64,000 nt of DNA from Opisthocomus hoazin (lineage: Eukaryota; Chordata; Aves; Opisthocomiformes; Opisthocomidae), in assembly GCF_030867145.1 (NCBI RefSeq), contig NC_134443.1, positions 1,116,001-1,180,000 of the forward strand, given 5' to 3'. A model generated the notes under the pieces. That model did no database searches. It saw only the letters and a list, made by a program, of their open reading frames with translations, and was not told the origin of the DNA. This document shows, in pieces, positions 25,660 through 42,846 of the stretch. The translations under genes were made by a program, and so were the position numbers. Within the stretch, counting starts at the first letter, position 1. Each line of letters opens with the position of its first letter.

Positions 25660-26988
25660 AGATTTCTGTATGATGAGCTGGCTCGGTGCTGTGGGGGCGG
25701 TGATTGTGGAGGGGTGGCGCTGGGTGGGCTTCGGAGAGGAGCGGAGGTGAGGTGCCAGCTCTGAAACGAATGGTCTGTGGGGAACTGGGGATGAAGCCTC
25801 TTGCCTGAAGCAGGGCTTGTGGGGCAGAGCCGACCCCTGGGGGGGCTCAAACGTACCCCGAAAGTGGAGGGTGGGGTTCTCCTGGCTCCTTCCCCCAGCT
25901 CTGGCTCTGGGACGGGGTCTCCTCCAGCCCTGGGAGGTCACTGGGTGGTGGCTTGAGGGGTGGCAGCAGCCTTGGCACGGAGCGGGACCCTGGTACTGGG
26001 ATGGGTCTGGGGGCTGCTCTTCACCGCGGGCCCCCGACGCTGCCAGCGGCTCGGGGCACTGGGCCTGCGGGTATCGGGGCTCCCGCTGCGCTCCCCAGGA
26101 CTCGGGGGGGGTCTCAGCTCCCCGCAGCGGGGACCCCCTTGTCCTGCCCTCATCCCGAGGTGGGGCAAAGCGGGAGAACCCCCCGCGTGGGGCCGGCAGG
26201 ACGCCGCTTTAGGGGCGAAGCTCTGCGCCTTGGTTTAGCTGTCGGGGTGCACCCCCAGAGCGGGGGGAGCTCCAGCAGCCGCGGATTTCCACTGCCAGCG
26301 TGCGGCTTCCCCCGGCACCGCGTGCCGTGGCCCCCGTCCTCGCCGCGCTCCCCCCAGCGCGGAGGATTAGCGGTATTTATAGCAAACGCTCCGTTTCCAT
26401 TTTCCCCGCTGAGGCCGATTCCTGCCGGGGAGGGAGAGCGTGGCCGGGGCCACGGCGGGGGCCGAGCGGCCGCTTGCTCCCGCCTGGACTTGCGACGGAT
26501 TTATATTTTATTCCGTTTGGTCTCTCAGCTCTGGCACACTGGGGTTTGGCAGGGGACGGTGGCACCGCCGGAGCGCGGAGCAGCCGCCGGCTCTCGCTGC
26601 CCTGGCCCTGCCTCCAGGTAGGACCTAGGAGGAGCGTTCTCCGGACCTAAAAATATTGTTTTCGGGGCTGGTGCGTGCGCTCCGGCCCCGTCCTCCTCGC
26701 CGTGCGGCGGCGGGGCTCTGCCCAGCTCCGGTGAGCCCGATGTGGGGGTCCGGCCGAGCCGGGGGCTGGGGGCTGCCCGGTTGGTGCTGCCGGGAGCGTT
26801 TCACGCCGCCGCGCTCCCTCCCTCCGCAACTGGGATTTTTCCTTTTCCGACACCGATTCCTCCCCAGCCTCTTACCCCGGGCACGGGGAGCCGGAGCCCC
26901 CCCACCCAGCCCCGACCGCATCCTGCTCCCGGGGAGCGGTGCGGGATGAACCGACGCCAAAACGAACCAGCCCCGTCCTGGGTGAGCA
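25660..26988. other. Intergenic stretch between convergent ADAR and CHRNB2
   Basis: GC-rich sequence between two facing 3' ends. I see no exon, CR1 or tandem repeat here, and the overlapping open frames lack codon structure or homology. Confidence 0.6.
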
Positions 26989-26994
26989 TTTATT
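26989..26994 (-). other. CHRNB2: Poly(A) signal of CHRNB2
   Basis: TTTATT on the plus strand (AATAAA on the coding strand), about 100 bp beyond the CHRNB2 stop. This implies a very short 3' UTR if used. Confidence 0.6.
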
Positions 26995-27096
26995 GGGTTG
27001 CAGTGGCTGCCTGGAGCCCGGCGCCCGGCTCGGCGGCGGGGAGGGGGTCCGGGGTCCCCCGCTGTCCCCGGGGCCGGGGGGAAGGGTGCCCCGGCA

Positions 27097-32619
<5,523 letters not shown>

Positions 32620-33061
32620 GGGGGCGGCCCCGGTGCCGGTACCGGAGCCCGGGCGCTGTCCGCGGTGCTGGAACCGGCGGCGGCGGCCCGGGAGGGGCGG
32701 GGCGGCCCCGGGAGGGGCGGGGCGTGTCCTCGGGCGGGAGGCGGGGCCAGGCTCTGCGCCGGGCCCGCCCCAGCGCAGCGCCTGGCCCCGCCTCCCGCCC
32801 AGGACACGCCCCGACCCCAGGCACCACGTGATCCCCCCTCTAAGGGCGGGGCTCACCCCGCCCGCTCGGCTCCGCCCCCCTCGCTTCCCAGCGGCGCCTC
32901 CTGAGCGACACTTCCGGCTCGGCGTCGCCCCGCCCCTTCCGTTAGAGGCGGGAGAGGGGGGGTCACTTCCGGAGAGCGGGGCCGTCCCGCCGCCATCTTG
33001 GGCCGGCTCCGGGGGGCTGCGGCGGCGGCGGCGGCGGCGGAGCGGGTCCCTCCATGGGAAG
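32620..33061. promoter_or_regulatory. Divergent CpG-island promoter shared by CHRNB2 and UBE2Q1
   Basis: Only 442 bp separate the CHRNB2 ATG (minus, 32619) from the UBE2Q1 ATG (plus, 33062). The segment is CpG-rich. It carries an RE1/NRSE on the CHRNB2 side, and two ETS-type ACTTCCGG sites (32910-32917, 32965-32972) plus a YY1-type CCGCCATCTTG (32990-33000) on the UBE2Q1 side. No TATA box is evident for either gene. Confidence 0.85.
32652..32672 (-). promoter_or_regulatory. RE1/NRSE (REST-binding) element of CHRNB2
   Basis: On the coding strand TCCAGCACC, a two-base spacer and GGACAGCGCC match the 21-bp NRSE (TTCAGCACC-NN-GGACAGCGCC) with one mismatch, in the left half-site. It sits 33 bp upstream of the CHRNB2 ATG, in the 5' UTR or core promoter. 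An NRSE in the proximal promoter of the mammalian beta-2 gene is known to restrict expression to neurons. Confidence 0.85.
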
Positions 33062-36000
33062 ATGCGGCGGGCGGGGGCGGAGGAGGCGGCGGGGTCGCAG
33101 GCGGCGGCGGGGGGAGGAGCCGGGCGGAGCGGGGCCGAGGTGGTGGCGGCGGCCCCCGCCGGGCGGCTCCTGAGGCGGGAGCTGCGGTTGCTCGAGTCCA
33201 TCTTCCACCGGGGCCACGAGCGGTTCCGCATCGGCAGCGCCTGCCCCGACGAGATCACCTGCGAGTTCGTGCCGGGAGCCGGGGCCCGCGCCGGGGCTTC
33301 CGCCTCCCGGGGGCCGCCGCCGGGGCCCGTCCGCATCCACTGCAACATCACGGTGAGGCCCGGGGCCGGGGGGCGCGGGGGGGGGGGGGGGGCACCGGTT
33401 CGGGGGGGTCCTGGGACCGAGCGGCCGCCCCGACCCGCTCCGGGGAACCCGGTGCCGTTGCGGGGGGGGGGGAACCGGGCCTCGCCGCCCCCCTCCCCAC
33501 CCCGGGGCCCGCACGAGTGGGGCCCCGGTACCGGCAGGACAAGCCGTGGCCTGCCCCGGCGGGCGCAGGCAGGGCCCGAGGGGAGGCCCCGTCCCGCCCC
33601 GGGTTCGTTGGGGGGGGTCCCAGAGGACCCTGGGTGGAGGGGTTGCCGTGGGTGCAGCCCCCGTCTCGCCCACCGAGCTGGTGCTGGAGGAGCGGAGCGT
33701 GGGCAGCCCCCGGTGCGAGGCCGAGCGGGGCTGGCGCCCGGGATGTGGCGTTGGCGGCGGCTGGCGGTGCCTTCACCCCGGGTTAACGGCGTCGGCTCCC
33801 GCATGGGTGCTGCCGGGTGCTGCCCGCCAAGAGCAGCGTGGGCAGCAGGGCGAGGGAGGGGATTCTGCCCCTTGACTCCGCTCTCGTCAGACCCCACCTG
33901 GAGTCCTGCGTCCAGCTCTGGAGCCCCCAACACCAGAAGGACATGGATGTGTTGGAGCGGGTCCAGAGGAGGCCACGAAGATGATCCGAGGGCTGGAGCA
34001 CCTCTCCTCCGAGGACAGGCTGAGGGAGCTGGGGCTGTTCAGCCTGGAGAAGGGAAGGCTCCGGGGTGACCTTAGAGCAGCTGCCAGTGCCTGGAGGGGC
34101 CAACAGGAAGGGTGGAGAGGGGCTTTTCACAAGGGGGTGCAGTGATAGGACAAGGGGGAACGGCTCCAAACTAACAGAGGGCAGACTGAGACGAGATATT
34201 GGGAAGAAATTCTTCACCGTGAGGGTGGTGAGGCCCTGGCCCAGGCTGCCCAGAGGAGCTGTGGCTGCCCCCTCCCTGGCAGGGTTCAAGGCCAGGCTGG
34301 ATGGAGCTCTGAGCACCCTGGGCTGGTGGGAGATGTCCCTTCTCATGGCAGGGGGGGTGGAACCAGATGAGCTTCAAGGTCCCTTCCAACCCAAACCATT
34401 CTGTGATTCTCCTGCAGCCGCTCTGGCCCAGAGCTGGCGAGGTGAGCGGCCACGGGACAGCATGGAACAGCCTCGTGTCCTGCCTTGGCCAATTTCCCAA
34501 CCTCAACGAGGTGGCCAAAACCCCACCACCCTCTGCGTTGCGCCCTCTCCCCTGGGCTGGGGGCGAGTGGTGCGGTCGGAGCGGGGCTTTTCTCTGCCCT
34601 CGGCCCCGGGGTTAGCTCAGACACAGCCGTTGCGCTGATCGCTGCGATCTGGAGGGATCCGTTTGCGGGCGAGGTGGGGCTGCCGCTCCCCGTTCTGCCT
34701 GGCTCGCTGCTCTGTTCCCCGCCGGCTGCGTCGCTGTGATGGAGGTGCCTTCACCAGCAACCCCCCGCAGCGCTCCAGGCCTGGGGGAGAGCGGCTGGAG
34801 AGCTGCCCCACAGAACAGGACCGGGGGTGCTGGTCGGCAGCCGGCTGAACGTGGGCCAGCGGTGTGCCCGGGGGGGCAAGAAGGCCAACGGTGTCCGGGC
34901 TTGGATCAGGAATGGGGTGGGCAGAGGGAGCAGGGCAGGGATCGTGGCGAAGCCGCCCCTCGAGCGCTGCCCTCAGCTCTGGGCCCCTCACTCCCAGCAG
35001 GACATGGAGGGGCTGGAGCGTGGCCAGAGCAGGGCAGCCAGGCTGGGGAGGGGGCTGGAGGAGAACAAGTCCCATGAGGAGCAGCTGAGGGAGCTGGGGC
35101 TGCTCCGGCTGGAGAAGAGGAGGCTGAGGGGAGACCTCATGGCTCTCTGCAGCTCCCTGACAGGAGGGGGGAGCGAGGGGGGGTTGGTCTCTGCTCCCCA
35201 GTAACCAGCGACAGGACGAGAGGAAACGGCCTCGAGCTGCGTCAGGGGGGGTTCAGACTGGAGATTGGGAAAGAATTCTTTACTGGAAGAGACTCTTCCC
35301 AGTGGTGCCCAGCGACAGGACAAGGGGCAACGGGCACAAACTGGAGCAGAGGAAGCTCCAGCTGAACCCGAGGAAGAACTTCTTCCCTCGGAGGGTGACG
35401 GAGCCCTGGCCCAGGCTGCCCAGGGAGGCTGTGGAGTCTCCTTCTCTGGAGATATTCCAGCCCCCCTGGCCGCGGTGCTGTGCAGCCTGCTCTGGGTGAC
35501 CCTGCTTGGGCAGGGGGTTGGGCTGGGGGATCCCCAGAGGGCCCTCCCAACCCCGACCGTTCTGTGAAGAGTGCTCAGGCCTTGGCCCAGGCTGCCCAGG
35601 GCGGTGGGGGAGTCCCCATCCCTGGAGGGGTTCAAACAAAGTGTGGATGTGGCAGCTGGGGACAGGGTTCAGCAGGCGTGGGGGTCATGGGGTGACAGCT
35701 GGACTTGATGATCGTAGAGATCTTTCCCAACCTTAATGATGCTCTGGTTTTTTTTCTGCTTCTCCCCAGGAGTCTTACCCAGCTGTTCCCCCGATGTGGT
35801 CTGTGGAGTCGGATGATCCGAACCTGGCAGCTATCCTGGAGAGGCTGGTGGAAGTCAGGAAGGGAAACACGCTGGTGAGGGGGCCCTGCCTGGGGAGGGG
35901 CGGGGGCGGCCGGAGGCCGGCTGCTCCGGGAGGGTCAGACCCCTGCTCCGTGCCTCCAGCCGCCCGCGGCGGGGCTGCGTCTGGCCTCGTAAGGGCCCGG

Positions 36001-39000
36001 GAAATTTGGGATGGGCAGCTCTGACTTCTCTTGAGCTTGATGCTGGGGTGTGATTCCCTCCTGGAGGCGGGAAGGAGCGGCCTCTGGGCCTTCGCTCGCT
36101 GGTTTTGCGAGGGGGAAAGCGTTGCGGCGCTGAGGGCAGCTGCGGCTGAGCTTGGCTTGTGGGTCTGTGCGCTTCGCTGACGCCTCTCTGCTCTTGGGAC
36201 AGCTCTTGCAGCACCTGAAGCGAATAATCTCCGACCTGTGCAAACTCTACAACCTGCCCCAACATCCAGACGTTGAAATGCTGGACCAGCCTCTGCCGGC
36301 AGAACAGGTGAGTGACTCGGGAGGAGGCTTTTGAAGCTCACGAAACGAATTCTCCGGAGTTTGCTTTGGAGGCTGAGGCTTCCGAACCCCCCCAAGGAGG
36401 AACACGGCGGGGGAGGCGTTGGTCTCCGTGCCCTGGGGTGGGTTCCTGGCCTGGGCGATGCCGGCCTGCTCCCCTGGGCCTCGGTGCTGTTCAGCTGCTC
36501 TGGCGTAGTTTCCTATAAGGGTTCTTGGCTCCCCTCGGCTTTTAACCTGGTTCTGCTTGTAAATCCGTGTCTAACCTTGCCTTGGAAGCATCGGGGAAGG
36601 CAGGGGAGCCCCAGGAAGCTGACGGAGCTATCTTCCTCCCTGCCCTTTTGTCCCCGCAGAGCACCCAGGAAGAGGTGTCCTCCGAAGAGGAAGATGAAGA
36701 GATGCCGGAGGTAAGTGCCACCTCGCTGTGTGAGGAATTACACCGGAGAGCTGAGCGCAGGGAGATGCCCGCCGAAAGGTGCGAGGGCACGGGGAGCACA
36801 TCCAGGAGGAGCTCGTAGAGTCCAGGCAGGGCAGAGCCCGCTGTTTGGCTCGACGGCTCGGGTGTGCTCGGCGTTTTGCTGCCGGGGACGGGAGCGACGT
36901 CTGCGCAAACCGCAGGGGACCGCAGCAGCCGAGAGGCGCAGCCGAGGCCTCCGAAGGCACGGCGGCAAGCCGAGAGCGGAGCCCCTCGGACAGCTTCTGG
37001 TGCTGCTGTGCTCTAGAGCCTGACGTTTACTGGCGGGCGATGGGATTTCCCGGTTGCCGTCGCCGGCGGGGAAGTCTCACGGTGAAAGTGGGACTCCCGC
37101 AGCGAGAAGGAGGTCGGCTGGCTGAGCGTACGAGCGGGCTCGGCGGCGGGAGCAGCAGAGGCAGCCATACCTCGCTGCAGGCCGAGCAGATCGTGCTGCA
37201 AAACCCACAGGCTTGGGTTGTTTGGTTCTGTGGTTTCGAGATCTCTAGAAGTGGGTGGAATAATCTTGAATCTCCATGGTGACGTTGAGCGATGCCTCGC
37301 GCGCTTCTCCCGGGGCGCGAGAGGCGCGGGCAGCGAGTCAGCAGCCCCGCAGAACCCGGGGGCAGGTCACTTAGCAGCAGCACACCTGGCAGTTGGGGGG
37401 GTTTTAGCGAAGCTAAGAACTTGCTGAATCAAGGCCGGCCTTTGCCAGGGTCCCCGGAGAAAATGAGGAGGCTTACGCTGGCGCCGGCACAGCCTCGCGT
37501 ACCTGCCGGCGTTGCTGCTTCACGGCGGATTTTTGATGTGGGAGTCCTCACGCTCCCGTGGGCCGGAAAAGAAATCCTCGGGGATGGGGGGGGTTCCCCC
37601 TCGTGCTTTCTGCGAACGCTGTGCGGGGACAACGCTCCTGCTCAGAGCGAAGGTTTCTCGCCGAGCGGTTGGGGTTGTTGGGCTGTGTCGGAGCAGCGGA
37701 GCCGTGCCCCGGTGCGGAGCTGCGTTACGCAGGTTCATCCGCTCGGAGGGTTTTCTGGGAGGATCTCCCGTGTCGCGGTCTTAAAAATGTCAAAGCCCTT
37801 CCAAAAAGTGCTGCTCATCCAGGATAGCAGCGGCCAGCCTGGAGAGCCCAGACCCAACGCTCGTTTGAGGATTTAATCCCAGCGCTGGAGCTCTGCGCGC
37901 CCACGGCCGTTCGCAGGCGGCTGAACCCCGTGCGCGGACGCAGCGCGGCAGCCGCTGGGCGCGGGGAGAGATCTCTGCCGCGGCCCCCGATCGCCGCGAC
38001 TGCTTTTGACCCGTTATTAACGTCGAGGTCTCGCACCCGTCAACCCGACGAGCGTCGTCGTGGGAAGGGACGAGGGGCAGAGCCTGTGCCCGGTTCAGGG
38101 AGAGCGTCGGGCGCGTGCTGTGCGCCGGAGAGCTGAGCTGCTCCGCCGCGAGCCTCGGGACACGCGGTGAGACGTCACCCCTTTGAGGGGAAACCGTCCC
38201 GCGGCGCTGGACTCTGTGCGTGAGGGACTCTCCCTCCTGTGCTGCCGGAGAGCTGCGCTGGTGCTGGGTTTTCGCTTGCGAAAGGGGAAGGCCGTGGCCC
38301 GGCAGCACCGCGCCGAGCGTCTGCGCTGTGTCCCAGCTGTCCAGCAGCGCGGCACGGGGCTGCGGGAGCTGAGATCCGAGTGCCCTTCAGCTACGTGGGG
38401 CTCGCTGGGGAGCATCCCGGAGATTCATGGCTGATGATAAAACAGGCAGGAGGCTTGGCAGGGACGAACCCGCCGAACGGAGAGCTTGCGTGAGCCGGGT
38501 TTGGTGCTGGAAAGGGGAGCGTGCGGCGCTGCCTGCCGGGTTTGGTACGGGAGGGCGGCGGCGGGCCCAGTGACCCTGCCCAGGCCTTGCACCTTCCACC
38601 TGGTTCGTCCCTGGGATCAGGGGAGGAAGGGTCGCGCTGGGATCCTGCCTGATTCAGGGCCGCTTCCGTCTGCAGCTCGGAGCAGGGAGGAGCGAAGGCG
38701 CGTCTCCCACCAGCTCTGCTCTCCCCTTCGCAGGACACCGAGGACTTGGACCACTATGAGATGAAAGAGGAAGAGCCGGCAGATGGGAAGAAGACAGAGG
38801 ATGAAGGCATTGGGAAGGAAAACCTGGCCATTTTAGAGAAAATAAAAAAGAACCAGAGGCAAGATTACTTAAATGTACGTGTCGCCCGGCGGGCGGGCGG
38901 GTTGGGGAGCAGAGGGCCCCGAGGGCGATGGGGGCCCCTGCCAGCCCTAAGGCCGCGGGGCCGTCTGCGGGCGGAGGGACAGCCGTGGCTCGCAGGGGCT

Positions 39001-42000
39001 GCCGCGGAGAAGGCTGTGAGCTGCCGCTGCAGCTCGGGGAAGTAAGCGGGGGCCTCGGGTGCCCCCGAGGTGTTGGTGCTGCGTGGGGCAGCGGCGAGAT
39101 CCGGGGTTCCCCGCTGCTCCTGGGAGCTGCACCTCGCTTTGTGCCCAGAGCTGCCTGCTCCTGCTCTCCTGGGCTGAGATTCTTCGGCAGCTGAGAGGGC
39201 ACCGAGGCATTTCCGAGCCTGGGGTGGCATTTTGGGGCGAGGGAAATTGCTGCAGGGGGAAAGGGGAAGGCTGAGAGGCGGGGGACGCAGTCAGGTCCCC
39301 GATTTAGAGCCCGACGGGAGTTCTGGCTCAAGGGTTGGCCTCGGGGCAGCGGCTGTGGTGGGTGCAGCGTCAGGGTGCAACTTCCCTCCTCCCGAATTCC
39401 TCGCAGGGTGCAGTGTCTGGGTCTGTGCAGGCCACCGACCGGCTAATGAAGGAGCTCAGGGATATTTACCGATCACCAAGTTTCAAGGGCGGTAAGTGCC
39501 ACGGGGTGGGGGGCTCGAGGGAGGGGGCTGCTGCTCCCGCTCTGCGTGCCGGGGTTTTCCTCCTCGTTCCAGCTCTGATGGGCTTCAGAGCTGCTCTGCT
39601 CCGCCCAGCTGGGGAGAGGAGCTCTGGCCTTCGGTGGCTGTGGCTCTGTCAGGAGCGAGCGACGCTGCCTCGCTGTCCCTGCTCCCCGCCAGCGCTGGGC
39701 GGGAGCGAGGGGCGTTCTGTGGGCGCGAGGGTTTGCTGGCTGCGAGGGTGACGGTGCTCCTGGCCCTCTCCTGAACCCCTGGGGATGGAGCAGTGGTGGG
39801 AAACGCCGCTGCCCTCAGGACGGCCCTTCCAGATAAGCGCTGCTCTTTTGGGGGGGGGGGAGGTGTCTGTGGCTGCAGGGCTGAGGGGACTTGAAATCTG
39901 GGGGGGGTTCAGTCTCCCCCGTAGTGACGCCCCCCCCTCTGCCTTGCAGGATACTATGCAGTCGAACTCGTGAACGACAGCCTGTACGATTGGAACGTCA
40001 AACTCCTGAAGTAGGTGGCACAGCGTGGGGTCGTGCAACTGTGGTGGATCTTGGCGGTGGGACCAAAACGTGTCCCCCCCCCAGAGGGGAAGCGAGCAGG
40101 GCAGGGGAGCGGCGGGCAGGCCGCGGGCTAGCCTCTCGGGCAGCTCGCTTGCTGTCTCCAGAAAGGGGCTGACATCTCCAGAGAAAGATGAGCTGATCTG
40201 AGGGCTCTGCCAGTCTGTCTGCTGTTCCTAGAGTCCTGGAAGAGGTGCACCAGGCAGAACCCCGAGCTTTCACACCCTCCAGACGCCAGTGCTGCCTTTC
40301 CCTTGAGCCAGGCAGCCTTTTATTCTTAAGCTGGCAGCATGCAAAAAGGGTGTGATGGTCTTCTCTGCAAACCGGGAGCAGAATGCTGACAGCCCGTGCT
40401 GTCGCTGCCCGCTGGGTGGGAACCCGAGGGCCCCCGTGGCCGCCCGGTTCTGCAGGTACGGTGGCTCTGGGCTTCGGCGGCAGCGAGCGCGGCTGACTCG
40501 AGGTGCACGGCCTCGGCTCTGACCTTCCGGGGCTTCCCTTGGGCAGGGTTGACGAGGACAGCGCTTTGCACAACGATCTCCAGATCCTCAAAGAGAAGGA
40601 GGGGACGGATTTCATCCTCCTAAACTTCTCCTTCAAGGTGAGGCTTCCCGTGCCTCCCCCTCCTCGGGAACCGCCGCCAGCCCCGGGAGCGGCCGTTTCT
40701 CAGCGGCGTTGCTTCCCTTCTCTCCTTCCAGGATAACTTTCCCTTTGATCCGCCCTTCGTCAGGGTCGTGTCCCCGGTGCTGTCGGGGGGGTAAGTAACG
40801 CTTTGCCTCGTCTGCGGTCCCCAGCGCCGCTGCGCTCCGGGGTTCCTCCAGTGCTGCCCAGTCCCCTAACCTCACTGGTGCCAGTTTGCAGTAGCTCTCC
40901 TGGGAAGCAGAGATGGGGGTAGTGGATTTTTTTTTTTCGTGTGTGTGTTTTTCCACCTGAAATCTACTGGGAAAACTTTGTCTCCGGAGCAGCGGGCAGG
41001 GGAGGCTGTGTCCGTCTCTGACCTAACCGTGCCCGTTCCCTTCCCCCAGGTATGTTCTGGGTGGCGGTGCCATCTGCATGGAGCTGCTCACGAAGCAGGT
41101 GGGTGCCCGCCGCGACGCGGGGCGCGGAGGCCCCCGGCGTGGCCGTGCCCTGCGTTCTCCTGCCCGGGGCCTGCCAACCGCCCAAGCCGGGCTGGCACGG
41201 CGCTGCGGTGCCCGTGCCGCGCTCGGGGGGGACGCGCCGGGCAAGGGTCCCGTTCGACGCTGGCCTGACCGCGCCGCGCTCTGTCCCTCAGGGCTGGAGC
41301 AGCGCCTACTCCATCGAGTCGGTGATCATGCAGATCAGCGCGACGCTGGTGAAAGGGAAAGCGCGGGTGCAGTTTGGAGCCAATAAGGTAGGGCTCTGCG
41401 GCGGCGCGGTGCGCGTGGCTCGGGAGGGCTCGCGCCGGGGTCTGGCTGGGCTGACGGTCGCCCTGGTTTTTCCCTTGCAGAACCAGTACAGCCTGACGCG
41501 AGCCCAGCAGTCCTACAAGTCCCTGGTGCAGATCCACGAGAAGAACGGTGAGGGCCGAGGGAGGGGGGTCTGCCTTCCCCCGCGTGAGGCCGGGCAGCCG
41601 AGCTGCTGGAGGGGGTTTTATTTTCCTGCCTCGCGTGTGGAGATTCCCTGGAGCGAGGTGGCAGCCGCTGGCCAAGGCAGAGTGTGCGGCCGCAGTGTCC
41701 TGCTGCGCAGTGCTGGGCTCCTCCGGCTGTGCTGGGAGATGCGCGGAGGCGGCCGGGGAGCTGTCGGGACAGAATCCCAGAATCCCAGCATGGGGGGGGG
41801 TTGGGAGGGCCCTCTGGGGATCCCCCAGCCCAACCCCCTGCCCAAGCAGGGTCACCCAGAGCAGGCTGCACAGCACCGCGGCCAGGGGGGCTGGAATATC
41901 TCCAGAGAAGGAGACTCCACAGCCTCCCTGGGCAGCCTGGGCCAGGGCTCCGGCACCCTCAAAGGGAAGAAGTTCTTCCTCGGGTTCAGCTGGAGCTTCC

Positions 42001-42708
42001 TCTGCTCCAGTTTGTGCCCGTTGCCCCTTGTCCTGTCGCTGGGCACCACTGGGAAGAGCCTGGCCCCATCCTCCTGACCCCCCCTGCAGATACTGATCGG
42101 CATTTCTAAGGTCCCCTCTCAGCCTTCTCTTCTCCAGGCTGAACAAGCCCAGCTCCCTCAGCCTCTCCTCGTAGCAGAGATGCTCCAGTCCCCTCCTCAT
42201 CCTCGCAGCCCTGCGCTGGGCTCTCTCCAGTAGCTCCTCATCTTTCTTGAACTGGGGAGCCCAGCACTGGACCCAGCACTGCAGATGGGGCCTCCCCAGG
42301 GCAGAGTAAAGGTGGAGGAGAACCTCCCTCGCCCTGCTGCCCACACTCCTCCTCATGCACCCCAGGATCCCATTGGCCTTCTTGGCACCCAGGGCACGCT
42401 GCTGGCTCACGGTCACCCTGTCGTCCCCCAGCACTCCCAGTCCCTCTCCGCAGAGCTGCTCTCCAGCAGCTCAGCCCCAGCCTGTCCTGGTGCCTGGGGT
42501 TGTTCCTCCCCAGGGGCAGGACCCTGCACCGGGACGCAACCCGGCGGGAAAGCCTCCCGGTAATCCGGCAGACATGGGACTTGGCGTGCTTGCGCCGCCG
42601 CTTTCGGCAGCGTTTCCAGGCGTGGATTCCCGTTCCGTGCGGCTCCGTCCCTGACGGATCCGGCTTCTCCTTTCAGGCTGGTACACACCGCCCAAGGAGG
42701 ACGGCTAG
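33062..42708 (+). CDS. UBE2Q1: UBE2Q1, ubiquitin-conjugating enzyme E2 Q1
   Basis: A non-canonical E2 with an N-terminal RWD-like region and a C-terminal UBC fold. It carries ubiquitin on a cysteine before transfer. Exons: 33062-33352, 35770-35874, 36203-36307, 36660-36710, 38734-38874, 39407-39491, 39950-40010, 40547-40637, 40732-40790, 41050-41098, 41292-41387, 41481-41547, 42677-42708. All are in phase and give 410 residues. Key stretches: [20 protein letters not shown] (RWD start), [20 protein letters not shown], an acidic linker ([20 protein letters not shown]), [16 protein letters not shown] and [15 protein letters not shown]. The catalytic cysteine is C339 in [13 protein letters not shown], equivalent to human C351, and the protein ends WYTPPKEDG. 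The chosen ATG has A at -3. Another ATG 8 bp upstream is out of frame. Confidence 0.97.
33815..34415 (+). mobile_element. CR1 LINE fragment in UBE2Q1 intron 1
   Basis: Sense-oriented CR1 reading from a [17 protein letters not shown]-like region through the frame end to the 3' UTR. It ends with an ATTCTGTGATTCT tail at 34400-34415. 5'-truncated. Confidence 0.92.
34772..35291 (+). mobile_element. Outer CR1 (second subfamily), left part, UBE2Q1 intron 1
   Basis: The same diverged subfamily as 24139-24845, sense orientation. It stops at GAAGAG (35286-35291), where a younger CR1 has inserted. The remainder resumes at 35566. Confidence 0.9.
35292..35565 (+). mobile_element. CR1 LINE inserted into the outer CR1
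   Basis: A short CR1 3' end ([14 protein letters not shown] through SLEIFQPPW and the 3' UTR) flanked by the 6-bp direct repeat GAAGAG at 35286-35291 and 35566-35571, read as a target-site duplication. The empty site can be inferred from the related copy at 24139-24845. Confidence 0.88.
35566..35750 (+). mobile_element. Outer CR1, right part, adjoining UBE2Q1 exon 2 acceptor
   Basis: Continuation of the interrupted CR1: 3' UTR with GGACTTGATGATCGTAGAGA and a decayed TTAATGATGCTCTG tail. It ends about 20 bp before the splice acceptor at 35769 and appears to supply the branch-point region. Confidence 0.88.
41762..42533 (-). mobile_element. CR1 LINE fragment in last UBE2Q1 intron
   Basis: Antisense CR1 with a CAGAATCCCAGAATCCCAG 3' terminus. 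It runs back through [20 protein letters not shown] and [10 protein letters not shown] to a 5' truncation near 42533. Opposite orientation to the intron 1 copies of the same gene. Confidence 0.92.
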
Positions 42709-42840
42709 CGCGGGTGCTGCAGGACCGATCCCATCATCTTCTGGATGCTCTGCTCGGATCCCAACGATGCCTCTTGGCTTTCTCCCGGGATGTAATAGCT
42801 CTGCCTGTTGCAGGACAATGGTGGCTGTTTAAAAACTCTA

Positions 42841-42846
42841 AATAAA
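42841..42846 (+). other. UBE2Q1: Proximal poly(A) signal of UBE2Q1
   Basis: AATAAA 133 bp after the stop. The AT-rich sequence up to about 43130, unlike the surrounding GC-rich DNA, looks like further 3' UTR, so longer transcripts are likely. Confidence 0.6.
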
